Source: Geodermatophilus amargosae
GTDB taxonomy: Bacteria; Actinomycetota; Actinomycetes; Mycobacteriales; Geodermatophilaceae
Direction of reading: 5' to 3'
Length of the DNA stretch: 54,823 nucleotides
Assembly (NCBI RefSeq): GCF_900116515.1
Contig: NZ_FPBA01000031.1
Coordinates: forward strand, 1 to 54,823
Shown here: positions 33,690 through 41,540 of the stretch, piece after piece
Position numbering within the stretch: position 1 is the stretch's first letter
How the letters are laid out: every line of letters begins with the position of its first letter
The notes under the pieces: generated by a model
Told to the model about the DNA's origin: nothing
Databases searched by the model: none
Seen by the model: only the letters and a program-made list of their open reading frames with translations
Made by a program: the position numbers and the translations under genes

Positions 33690-35038
33690 GCCGCGCGGCA
33701 GCAGGGGCAGACGTCCCCGGACCACTCGCGGGCCTCAAGGTCGTCGACCTGTCGACGGTCTTCGCCGCGCCCTACATGTGCTCGCTGCTCAGCGACCTGG
33801 GTGCCGAGGTCGTCAAGGTGGAGCCGCCGTCGAAGCTGGACCAGACCCGCGGAGGGGCCCTCGCCCCGGCCCTGGGCAACGAGGGCGGCGGCGACGGCTG
33901 GAACTGGTCCGGCTCGTTCCACAGCCTCAACCGGGGCAAGCGCTCCCTCGTCCTGGACCTCAAGCAGGAGGCCGGCCGGTCGGTGCTGCGCCGCCTGGTC
34001 GACGCCGCCGACCTCGTCGTCGAGAACTTCACCCCCCGGGTGCTGCGCGGCTGGGGAATGACCCACGCCGACCTCGTGACGACCAACCCGGGCCTGATCA
34101 TGCTGTCCAACACCGGCTACGGGGCCACCGGCCCCTGGTCCGGCTTCAAGGCGCAGGGCACCTCGCTGGAGTCCACCATGGGCCTCGTCGAGTACTCGGG
34201 GTACCCCGGGGACAAGCCGCGGAAGGTCGGGCAGTCCTACCCCGACTTCCTCGCCGCGTGGACCGGCCTCTACGCGATCCTGGCGGCCCTGCAGGAGCGG
34301 CACCGCTCCGGCCGGGGGCAGTGGATCGACCTGGGCATGTACCAGCTCGGACCCGTCGTCATCCCCGAGGCGCTCATCGCGGCGCAGGCCGGCGTACGGC
34401 AGCCGTCGCGCCGGGGCAACGCCGAGGACGACACGCTCCTGTCCGACGTGTTCGCCTGCCGGGGCGTCGAGGCGTGGGTGGCCGTCGCGATCGAGGACGA
34501 CGCGGCACGGGAGCGGGTGGTCGGGCTCGTCCGGGAGCACCTGTCCGGCGATGCCCCCGACCTCGACGAGCTGGCCCGGGGCCTGGGGGAGTGGACGGCG
34601 TCGCGGACACCGGAGGAGGCCGCGGAGACACTGCAGGGCCACGGCGTCGCGGCAGCGGCGGTGGCCGAGGTCCGCGACCTGCTGCTGGACCCGCAGATGC
34701 AGCACCGGCAGTTCTTCGACTGGGTCGACATCAAGGGTGTGACCCGTCCCATCCCGGGGACGCCGTTCGTGTGGACCGGTTCCACGGCCGTCACCAGCCG
34801 CGCCCGGGGCCCGCTGTTCGGCGAGGACAACGACGTGGTCCTCGGCTCGGTGGGCCTGGCGCCGGAGGAGATCGAGACGCTGCGGCGCGACGCCGTCGTG
34901 ACCGACGCGCCCCTGAACATCCCGCCGCCGCGGGCCAAGGACCTCGACGCGCTCGTGAAGGCGGGCGTGTACCGGGAGATCGCGACGGACGTGGACGACG
35001 TCCTCGCCCGGGTGCGACCGGGTGCCGACGAAGGATGA
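33686..35038 (+). CDS. CaiB/BaiF-family CoA transferase, Gln at catalytic position
   Basis: 450 residues from a TTG start that overlaps the previous stop (TTGA). Family motifs: GLKVVDLSTVFAAPYMCSLL, LGAEVVKVEPPS, NRGKRSLVLDLK, SNTGYGATGPW. The position of the catalytic aspartate is Gln at about 220 (IDLGMYQLGP). With the Glu-bearing partner this forms a pair in which neither subunit has the canonical residue. The C-terminus is about 60 residues longer than typical. If the pair is active, the chemistry would differ from the covalent aspartyl-acyl mechanism. Confidence 0.85.
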   Translation: MSRAAAGADVPGPLAGLKVVDLSTVFAAPYMCSLLSDLGAEVVKVEPPSKLDQTRGGALAPALGNEGGGDGWNWSGSFHSLNRGKRSLVLDLKQEAGRSVLRRLVDAADLVVENFTPRVLRGWGMTHADLVTTNPGLIMLSNTGYGATGPWSGFKAQGTSLESTMGLVEYSGYPGDKPRKVGQSYPDFLAAWTGLYAILAALQERHRSGRGQWIDLGMYQLGPVVIPEALIAAQAGVRQPSRRGNAEDDTLLSDVFACRGVEAWVAVAIEDDAARERVVGLVREHLSGDAPDLDELARGLGEWTASRTPEEAAETLQGHGVAAAAVAEVRDLLLDPQMQHRQFFDWVDIKGVTRPIPGTPFVWTGSTAVTSRARGPLFGEDNDVVLGSVGLAPEEIETLRRDAVVTDAPLNIPPPRAKDLDALVKAGVYREIATDVDDVLARVRPGADEG

Positions 35039-35070
35039 CGCAGGTCGATCAGTCCGAGGAGGACGGGAAC

Positions 35071-36174
35071 ATGGGATATCCACGCGTGCTGCTCCGCGAG
35101 GAGGTCATGCGCGAAGGCATGCAGATCGAGTCGGTCGACATCCCGGTGGAGGTCAAGGCCGACCTGCTGCAGGAGCTCGCCGAGTGCGGTCTGCCGGAGA
35201 TCAACGTGGGCTCGTTCGTGAGTCCCCGCTACACGCCGCAGATGGCGAGGATCGGCGAGGTCCTCGAGCGGTTCAAGCCGGTGGAGGGCCCCCGGTACTA
35301 CTGCCTCGCGATGAACCAGAAGGGGATCGAGCGCGCGTCGGAGTTCCCCTGGCTGCAGGTCCCCGGCAGGGACGGCTTCTCCACCGGCGCCCACCTGTGC
35401 GACACGTTCATCCGCCGCAACGCCAACCGGAGCCAGGCCGACGAGATCGCGAACTGGAGCCGGACGATCCAGCGTGCCGTCGACGCGGGCGCCACGGAGG
35501 CCCGGATCATGGTCGGGGCCGCGTGGGGCTCCAACTTCGAGGGCCCGTTCAGCACCGAGCAGCGGATGGACATGCTGCGGCGGCAGCACGACGCCTGGGC
35601 GGACGCCGGCATCACGGTGACGACGGTGTCCTTCGCCGACCCGATGGGCTGGTGCATGCCGCACTGGGTCGAGGAGACGATCGCCGCGGTCCGCCAGGAG
35701 TGGCCCGAGGTGCGGCGCATCGCGCAGCACCTCCACGACTCCCGCGGCATGGCGCTGGCGAGCACCTACGCGACGATCAAGGCCCTGGACGAGAGCTTCG
35801 ACGTCAGCTTCGACGTGACGGCCGGCGGCATCGGCGGCTGCCCCTACTGCGGCAACGGCCGGGCGACCGGCATGGCCGCGACCGAGGACGTCGTCAACAT
35901 GTGCAACGCCATGGGCATCCCCACCGGGGTGGACCTCGACCGGCTCATCACCTTCGTCGCCAAGCTCGACGGCGTGCTGGGCCGCGCGACGCCCGGGCGC
36001 ACGTCGAAGACCGGCCCGCTGCCGCTGTCCCCGGACCAGTACTACGACCCCAACCTGCCGCTGGTCGAGACGTACGAGGAGGCCCAGCACTTCCGCCTCG
36101 GGTCCGCCGTCGTCGAGCACCAGATCCGGCCGTGGAAGGAGCCGATCCCCTCCCCGCAGGACCGCTCGGCGTGA
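35071..36174 (+). CDS. HMG-CoA-lyase-like TIM-barrel lyase
   Basis: 367 residues from ATG 35071 (GAGGAGG 8 bases upstream); an ATG at 35035 overlapping the previous stop would add 12 residues. DRE-TIM family: the N-terminal metal motif reads VMREGMQIES (Arg-Glu instead of Arg-Asp), HLHDSRGMALA supplies the two metal-binding His, and AGGIGGCPYCGNGRATG holds the catalytic loop cysteine of HMG-CoA lyase. C-terminal extension of about 60 residues. Expected reaction: retro-Claisen cleavage of a 3-hydroxy-3-alkylglutaryl-CoA-like ester to acetyl-CoA and an oxo acid. It may provide the terminal cleavage of the pathway. Confidence 0.85.
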   Translation: MGYPRVLLREEVMREGMQIESVDIPVEVKADLLQELAECGLPEINVGSFVSPRYTPQMARIGEVLERFKPVEGPRYYCLAMNQKGIERASEFPWLQVPGRDGFSTGAHLCDTFIRRNANRSQADEIANWSRTIQRAVDAGATEARIMVGAAWGSNFEGPFSTEQRMDMLRRQHDAWADAGITVTTVSFADPMGWCMPHWVEETIAAVRQEWPEVRRIAQHLHDSRGMALASTYATIKALDESFDVSFDVTAGGIGGCPYCGNGRATGMAATEDVVNMCNAMGIPTGVDLDRLITFVAKLDGVLGRATPGRTSKTGPLPLSPDQYYDPNLPLVETYEEAQHFRLGSAVVEHQIRPWKEPIPSPQDRSA

Positions 36175-36719
36175 GGTCGGCGCCCGACGGCGCGGGTCGC
36201 CCGGGGCAGGCGTGGTCGCACCGGAGCGGGAAGGTCGACCTGCGTCCGCTCGCTCCGGGCGACTGGAGCCCCGAGGCGCTGACCGCACGGGCGCAGATCG
36301 CCGAGGCGTTCTCCCGTTTCGGTACGGCGTTCGACGAGGCGCGGGTCGACGTCCTCTGCTCCTGCTTCACCGACGACGCGCTGTTCGAGGTGGGCCTGGG
36401 CAGCGCCGAACCGCGGACCCGGTTCGGGTCCCGGCAGGAGATCGCCGAGCAGCTGCCCGGGCGGATCGCAGCCCAGGCGGACCAGCGGCGTCACCTCATG
36501 GGCAACGTCCTGGTCGAGCAGCTCGATCTCGAAGCCGGAACCGCGAAGGCCCTGGCGTACAGCGTCGTGACCGTCGCCAGCGACGGGCTGTCGCTCGGTG
36601 CCAGCGTGATCTACACGAGTGAGCTGCGCCGCGAGGACGACGGGTGCTGGCGGTTCAGCTCGTTCTTCATCGGGATGGACGAGTACCTGCCGACCAGCCG
36701 TCAGGACGGGAGCGCGTGA
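36171..36719 (+). CDS. SnoaL/NTF2-like protein
   Basis: 182 residues. After a basic N-terminal region (about 40 residues, possibly disordered; start GTG 36171 overlaps the lyase stop) comes an NTF2-like cone: AEAFSRFGTAFDEARVDVLCSCFTDDALFEVG, here seen as FSRFGTAFDEARVDVLCSCF and TDDALFEVG, then HLMGNVLVEQ and CWRFSSFFIGMDEY. Family members are polyketide cyclases, ketosteroid-type isomerases, hydroxylating dioxygenase small subunits or non-enzymatic. Catalytic residues cannot be assigned. Inferred to act on an intermediate of the operon. Confidence 0.75.
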   Translation: MRSAPDGAGRPGQAWSHRSGKVDLRPLAPGDWSPEALTARAQIAEAFSRFGTAFDEARVDVLCSCFTDDALFEVGLGSAEPRTRFGSRQEIAEQLPGRIAAQADQRRHLMGNVLVEQLDLEAGTAKALAYSVVTVASDGLSLGASVIYTSELRREDDGCWRFSSFFIGMDEYLPTSRQDGSA

Positions 36720-36771
36720 CGACGGGCGCCACCGGTCCCGGCGGCCCTCGGGTCCATCCCCGGGTGATCCG

Positions 36772-37626
36772 CTGACCAGCACTGGCGGCCCGACCGCCGC
36801 CCTCCCGTCGGCACCGTCGTTCGTCGAGGTGGACGGGGCGCGGATCGCGGTGTGGTCGGCGGGCGACCCGGCCAAGGACACCCTCATCCTCGTCCACGGG
36901 TTCGGGGCGAACCACGCGTGGTGGGCGGGCATGGTGCCGCTGCTCGCGACGGAGCACCACGTGGCCATGATCGAGCTCTCGGGGAACGGTCGCAGCGACC
37001 ACCGGAGCTCCTACGACTGGCAGATCTGGGCGGCCGAGGTGGCGGCGGTGATCGACCGGCTCGGCGCCCCTGCCACCGTCGTGGGGCACAGCATGGGGGG
37101 AGTGGTGGCAGTTGTGGCGGCCGCCTCCCACCCGGCGCTCGTGGAGCGCCTCGTGGTGTTCGACGCCTACCCGCGGCCGCGGCCGGGGCTGCGCCGGCAC
37201 CCACGACCGCAGCCGCGCCGGTACTACCGGAGCCGCGAGGAGCTGGCCGAGCGGTTCCGGCTGCTCCCGGCCCAGGAGCTGCCCGCGCCGGAGCTCACCC
37301 GGCTCCTGATCGACGCCAACGTGGAGGAGACCCCGAGAGGCTGGACCTGGCGCCGCGACGAGGCCGCGCGGGGCGAGTACGCCGATCCGGCGCTCGACCG
37401 TCTGGTGTCGCAGATCGACTGCCCCACCACGTGGATCTTCAGCCAGCACAGCGAGCACCTGCACGAGCTGGCCGCCCCGCGGATCACCGAACACTCGGGG
37501 GGGCCCTACGTGATGGTGTCGGTCCCCGGGACGCACCACCACCTCATCCTGGAGGAGCCCGCGGTGTGCTCAGCGCTCCTGGCCATCAGCCCCGGCCCTG
37601 GCACGACGTCGGGAGGGGACCCGTGA
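36772..37626 (+). CDS. Alpha/beta hydrolase
   Basis: About 284 residues. LVHGFGANHAWW oxyanion segment, nucleophile GHSMGGV, and PGTHHHLILEEP with the catalytic His; Asp in the usual strand is less clear (IFSQHSEHLHE). The start is uncertain: homologous sequence begins before SFVEVDGARIAVW, but the only upstream codons are a CTG at 36772 and a GTG at 36619 inside the preceding gene, while GTG 36829 would trim the first strand. Chosen as CTG 36772. Converges with the P450 gene 17 bases downstream. Likely an esterase, lactonase or C-C hydrolase. Confidence 0.78.
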   Translation: MTSTGGPTAALPSAPSFVEVDGARIAVWSAGDPAKDTLILVHGFGANHAWWAGMVPLLATEHHVAMIELSGNGRSDHRSSYDWQIWAAEVAAVIDRLGAPATVVGHSMGGVVAVVAAASHPALVERLVVFDAYPRPRPGLRRHPRPQPRRYYRSREELAERFRLLPAQELPAPELTRLLIDANVEETPRGWTWRRDEAARGEYADPALDRLVSQIDCPTTWIFSQHSEHLHELAAPRITEHSGGPYVMVSVPGTHHHLILEEPAVCSALLAISPGPGTTSGGDP

Positions 37627-37643
37627 CGCGGGCGTCCGCCTGA

Positions 37644-38855
37644 TCAAGCGGCGTCCCAGGTCACCGGTGCCGTTTCCACGCCGCGGAACACCCACCCGGA
37701 CCAGCTCGCGGGACGGCGGCGGTCGATCCGCAGGCCGGGGAGCTCGCGGTACAGCATCGGTACCGCGATCTCGCCGATCCCGATGCGGGCCGCCCAGTGG
37801 CCGGCGCACTGGTGGACGCCGCTGCCAAAGCCGAGGTGGGACACGCGGGGCCGGGTGAGGTCGAACTCCTCCGGCCGCTCGAAGACGTCAGGGTCGTGGT
37901 TGGCCGCGCCGATGACCGGGCAGACGACCGCTCCCACCGGCAGGTCCACGCCCTCGAACGTGGTCGGCCGCGTGACGATGCGCGGCAGGATGGCGATCGG
38001 TGACACCCAGCGAATCGCCTCGTCGAAGGCCTCGGCCCACCGTCCGGGCTCGGCGGACAGCAGGTCGCGCTGGTGCGGGTGGTCGGTCAGCGCCCACACC
38101 ATCGTCGACACCATGTGCTTGGGCTCGTTGAGGCCGCCCGCGATGGTGAGCTTGACGTTGGCGTAGACGTCGTCGCGGGGAAGGCCGGAGTTCGCCCACG
38201 CCGAGGCCAGCGACGAGTCGGGGTGCTGGCGGTAATACGGGATGAGCTCGTCCAGGAGCTCGTCCACCTCGCGCCGCGCCGTCTCGGCGTCCGCCCGGAT
38301 CGCGGGGATCTCCTGCATGTTGGCCTGCTCGGAGGTGAAGGCGTGCGACCACCGGACCATGTCCGCCGGCCGGGCGCCCTTGAGGCCCACCATGTCGGTG
38401 AGGTTGCGGGCCGACAGCGGCCCGGCGAAGTCCCGGTTGAGGTCGGCCGCCTCCGGGCCCACGGCACTGAGCTCGTCGAGGCCCATCCGGGCGTTGCGTT
38501 CGAACAGCGGCGCCCAGAACTCCCGGACGTTCTTCGGACGCATCGACCGGTTGATGGGTGCCCGCTCCGCCGCGTGTTCGGGATCGTCCTTGCCCAGCAT
38601 GGCCGGCCCGCCCAGGGCGCGCGTCGATGCGAGGGCCGAGGCGGTGGCCGTGAAGGTCTCCTGGTCGGCCTCGAGGGCGCGGCACCCGCTGTAGGAGAGG
38701 CACAGGTAGCGGTTGAGGACCGGGACCCAGACGACCGGGCCCATCTCCCGCAGGCGCCGGTACGTGTCGTACGGATCCCGGGCCAACTCGCCCAGGTCCA
38801 CCCAGTCGGCGGTCGGGGCGCCGCCCGCGCTCAGCGGCTGATCGGTGGTCGTCAT
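37644..38855 (-). CDS. Cytochrome P450
   Basis: 403 residues, soluble bacterial type. Haem loop FGSGVHQCAGHWAAR with the thiolate Cys at residue 350; ExxR in DEAIRW; I-helix AGGLNEPKHMVSTMVWAL, where the usual acid-Thr pair (AGxDT) is replaced by Asn-Glu-Pro. It hydroxylates or demethylates an organic substrate using two electrons from the ferredoxin and ferredoxin reductase encoded immediately upstream in the same direction (29-base spacing to the reductase). Candidate roles near protocatechuate and hydroxyquinol dioxygenases include aryl O-demethylation or ring hydroxylation; the substrate is not readable from sequence. Confidence 0.92.
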   Translation of the reverse strand: MTTTDQPLSAGGAPTADWVDLGELARDPYDTYRRLREMGPVVWVPVLNRYLCLSYSGCRALEADQETFTATASALASTRALGGPAMLGKDDPEHAAERAPINRSMRPKNVREFWAPLFERNARMGLDELSAVGPEAADLNRDFAGPLSARNLTDMVGLKGARPADMVRWSHAFTSEQANMQEIPAIRADAETARREVDELLDELIPYYRQHPDSSLASAWANSGLPRDDVYANVKLTIAGGLNEPKHMVSTMVWALTDHPHQRDLLSAEPGRWAEAFDEAIRWVSPIAILPRIVTRPTTFEGVDLPVGAVVCPVIGAANHDPDVFERPEEFDLTRPRVSHLGFGSGVHQCAGHWAARIGIGEIAVPMLYRELPGLRIDRRRPASWSGWVFRGVETAPVTWDAA

Positions 38856-38884
38856 CGGACTCCTCGGTCACTCGGATACGGGGC

Positions 38885-40114
38885 TCAGGGGGCTGCGAAC
38901 TTCTTCAACTGGAAGTCGGGTGCCGTGACATCGCCGGGTCCGGGCCGACGGTCGCCGGCGAGGAGGCGTCGAGCGGCGAGGTGGTCGGCGGGCCGGTTCA
39001 GCGACTCGACACAGGTCAACCGGTCGTCCCGGAAGGAGAGCACCGAGAACCTGCCGGCCTCGACGTCGCCGATCGTCACCGTGGGGTCATCCGGCCCCCG
39101 GACACCGGCGATCTGCAGCCGCAGCGCGCCCTGGTGGCTCCAGAACCACGGCACGGCCGCGAAGGGGCCTGCGCTGCCGAGGATCACCTCTGCCGCATGC
39201 CGGGCCTGATCGGTGGCGTTCTGCACCGACTCGAGCCGTCCCGGTGAGCCCAGCGCGGGATTCGACAGCCGGGCGCAGTCCCCGATCGCCAGGATGGCGG
39301 GATCCGAGGTACGCAGGTCGGCGTCCACCAGGATCCCGTCCGCGACCTCCAGACCGGCCTCGCGCGCGAGGTCGTCGCGCGGATTCGCCCCGACGGCGAG
39401 GAGCACCAGGTCGGCCGGATAGACCTTTCCACTCGCGCCCACGACCGCCTCGGCTGCGTGCTCGCCCACCTGGACGGAGGACAGTCCCTCGTGGAGCACG
39501 AGCCGGATGCCGCTCGCCTCGTGCGCCTCCGCGATGTGCGCCGACATGTCGGGGGACACCGACCTGCCCAGCACCCGGGTGCCGCCTTCCAGCACCGTGA
39601 CGTCGAGGCCCTTCTTGCCGGCGACGGCCGCGAACTCCAGGCCCAGGAAGCCCGCGCCGACGACGACCGCCCGACGAGCCTTCTCCAGCGCGGCCCGGAG
39701 CTTGTCCGCATCGCCCAGCGTGCGGATCTGGTGGACGCCGAGATGCGCCTCGTCGACGCCCGGCAGTCGGCGGGCCCGGGCACCGGTCGCGAGCACCAGG
39801 GTGCTGTACGTCAGTGCCCGCCCGTCGCTCAGCGTGACCTGGCGGCGCTCCCGGTCGATGCCCGTCGCGGTGACCCCGGTGAGCAGTTCCACGGCACTGT
39901 CGCCGTAGAACGTCGCCCCGCGGAGGGGCAGGGGCGTGGGCTCCTCGCCGAGGTGGTCCTTCGACAGCGGTGGTCGCTGGTAGGGGAGGTGCTCCTCCTC
40001 GGCCACCATGGTGATCGCGCCCGCGAACCCGCCGTCGCGCAGGGACGCCGCGCACTGGACTCCCGCGTGCCCGGCGCCGACGACGACGACGTGCTCCACC
40101 GGACGCTCGCTCAC
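38885..40114 (-). CDS. FAD-dependent ferredoxin reductase (rubredoxin/ferredoxin-NAD+ reductase type)
   Basis: 409 residues from GTG 40114. Two nucleotide loops: VVVVGAGHAGVQCA (FAD, residues about 8-21) and AVVVGAGFLGLEFAAV (NAD), then the FAD-ribityl motif ILAIGDCARL near residue 280. It has the typical length of putidaredoxin-reductase-like enzymes and a C-terminal reductase domain. It passes electrons from NAD(P)H to the [2Fe-2S] ferredoxin encoded at 40111, whose stop overlaps this start, and on to the P450. Confidence 0.9.
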   Translation of the reverse strand: MSERPVEHVVVVGAGHAGVQCAASLRDGGFAGAITMVAEEEHLPYQRPPLSKDHLGEEPTPLPLRGATFYGDSAVELLTGVTATGIDRERRQVTLSDGRALTYSTLVLATGARARRLPGVDEAHLGVHQIRTLGDADKLRAALEKARRAVVVGAGFLGLEFAAVAGKKGLDVTVLEGGTRVLGRSVSPDMSAHIAEAHEASGIRLVLHEGLSSVQVGEHAAEAVVGASGKVYPADLVLLAVGANPRDDLAREAGLEVADGILVDADLRTSDPAILAIGDCARLSNPALGSPGRLESVQNATDQARHAAEVILGSAGPFAAVPWFWSHQGALRLQIAGVRGPDDPTVTIGDVEAGRFSVLSFRDDRLTCVESLNRPADHLAARRLLAGDRRPGPGDVTAPDFQLKKFAAP

Positions 40115-40434
40115 ACCTGGGTCGGGGGGACGTCGACGTGGATCTCCGGCAGCGCGTCGTCGAGCGCTACCTGGCAGCCGAGGCGGCTGCGGTCGAGGCG
40201 GGGTGCAGCGGTGTCCTCGAGCATCTCGTCCTCGTCCTCGCCGATGGGCTCGAGCTCGTCGAGGTACTCGGGGTGCACGTAGACGTGGCAGGTCGCGCAC
40301 ATGGCCTGGCCACCGCACTCCCCGACGATCCCGCGGACGTTGTTCTCGACCGCGGCGCGCATCAGGCTCGTCCCGGCCTTGCCCTCGACGACGTCAGGCG
40401 GGCTGTCGGGCTGATGGAAGACAACGGTCGGCAT
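40111..40434 (-). CDS. [2Fe-2S] ferredoxin (adrenodoxin/putidaredoxin type)
   Basis: 107 residues. Cluster ligands C40-x5-C46-x2-C49 (CGGQAMCATC) and C87 (RLGCQ) match the vertebrate-adrenodoxin/putidaredoxin pattern. An acidic stretch EPIGEDEDEMLEDT follows the cluster loop and is a plausible docking surface for the P450. First gene of the minus-strand P450 operon, divergent from the LysR gene; GAGAGGGCC is the nearest ribosome-like site. Confidence 0.93.
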   Translation of the reverse strand: MPTVVFHQPDSPPDVVEGKAGTSLMRAAVENNVRGIVGECGGQAMCATCHVYVHPEYLDELEPIGEDEDEMLEDTAAPRLDRSRLGCQVALDDALPEIHVDVPPTQV

Positions 40435-40514
40435 GCTGGCCCTCTCGTACGCGTTCGGGTCCTCAGCGTGCCGGGGGTCATAGGATCTGCAAAGCGGGTC
40501 TTACTGGCCGACAA

Positions 40515-40531
40515 GATGAGGTGCACTCATC
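40515..40531. promoter_or_regulatory. LysR-type box between ferredoxin and LysR genes
   Basis: GATGAG (40515-40520) and CTCATC (40526-40531) form a perfect 6-base inverted repeat around GTGCA, and T40517 and A40529 fit the classic T-N11-A LysR box. A second, weaker repeat TCTT-N10-AAGA lies at 40499-40516. The site is 20 bases upstream of lysR, as expected for autoregulation and control of the divergent P450 operon. Confidence 0.65.
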
Positions 40532-40550
40532 CCGGCGGTACGGTCGATCC

Positions 40551-41468
40551 ATGAGCACGCCGTCCCCGCGGGCCACCCTGCGTCAGCTGGAGTACGCGCT
40601 GGCGGTCGCCGACGACGGGACGATGGCCGGCGCGGCCGGGCGCCTCAACGTGTCGCAGTCGGCGGTGTCGCTGGCAGTCGCCGACCTGGAGCGGGCCCTG
40701 GGGGTGCAGCTGTTCACGCGGCGCAAGGCGAGGGGGGTGGCGCCGACCGCTGCGGGACTGGCGATGCTGCCGGAGATCCGCAGCCTGCTCGCCCAGGCGG
40801 GTGATCTGCACTCCATGGCGCGGAACCTGGGCCAGGGTGTCGGCGGCACCCTGGTGCTCGGCTGCTACACGACGCTCACTCCGTACCTCGTCCCGCGGGT
40901 CCTGAGCGGCTTCCCCCGCCGCCACTCCTCCGTCGTCATCGACCTGTTCGAGGGTTCGGTGGAGCAGGTGCACGAGCGGCTGCTCGACGGGCGCTGCGAG
41001 GTCGCCCTCATGTACGAGACCGGCATTCTGCCCGAGGTCGCGACGACACCCCTCCACACCCTCCGGCCGTGCGTGATCGTGCCGGCGGACCACCGGCTCG
41101 CGCGTAGCGACGACCCCATCCGGCTCGTCGAGCTGCGGGACGAGCCGATGGTCATGCCCGACATGCCGCCGAGCGAGGACCTCTTCCGCGAGATCCTCGG
41201 CAGCGCCGGCGTCCAGCCCCGGGTGGCGATGACGACGACCACCGCGGAATCGGTGCGCTCGCTCGTCGCGTGCGGGGTCGGCTATTCCATGGTGCTGCAC
41301 CGGCCCGGGCCCACGACGTACGCCGGACTGCCCTTGGCCTACCTGGAGATCGCGGACGACGTCCGCGGGGTCGACATCGTGCTGGCCCACGCCCGGTCGG
41401 CCCGTCTGACCCGCCGGGCCCATGCCTTCGCCGACTTCTGCCGCGAGGGGCTCACCCCGTCCGCCTGA
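40551..41468 (+). CDS. LysR-family transcriptional regulator
   Basis: 305 residues. N-terminal winged helix-turn-helix: LRQLEYALAVADDGTMAGAA then RLNVSQSAVSLAVADLERAL and FTRRKARG (residues about 9-66); C-terminal periplasmic-binding-like effector domain starting near residue 95 (GTLVLGCYTTLTPYLVPRVL). Divergent from the ferredoxin-reductase-P450 operon with a T-N11-A box between them, so it most likely activates that operon in response to the P450 substrate or an aromatic product. Confidence 0.92.
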   Translation: MSTPSPRATLRQLEYALAVADDGTMAGAAGRLNVSQSAVSLAVADLERALGVQLFTRRKARGVAPTAAGLAMLPEIRSLLAQAGDLHSMARNLGQGVGGTLVLGCYTTLTPYLVPRVLSGFPRRHSSVVIDLFEGSVEQVHERLLDGRCEVALMYETGILPEVATTPLHTLRPCVIVPADHRLARSDDPIRLVELRDEPMVMPDMPPSEDLFREILGSAGVQPRVAMTTTTAESVRSLVACGVGYSMVLHRPGPTTYAGLPLAYLEIADDVRGVDIVLAHARSARLTRRAHAFADFCREGLTPSA

Positions 41469-41540
41469 GGTGCTGCTCCGCCCGCGGCGGGGGGACCTCC
41501 TGCCGCACTGCCGTCGCCGTCCCGAGCGGGCGCCGGGTCC

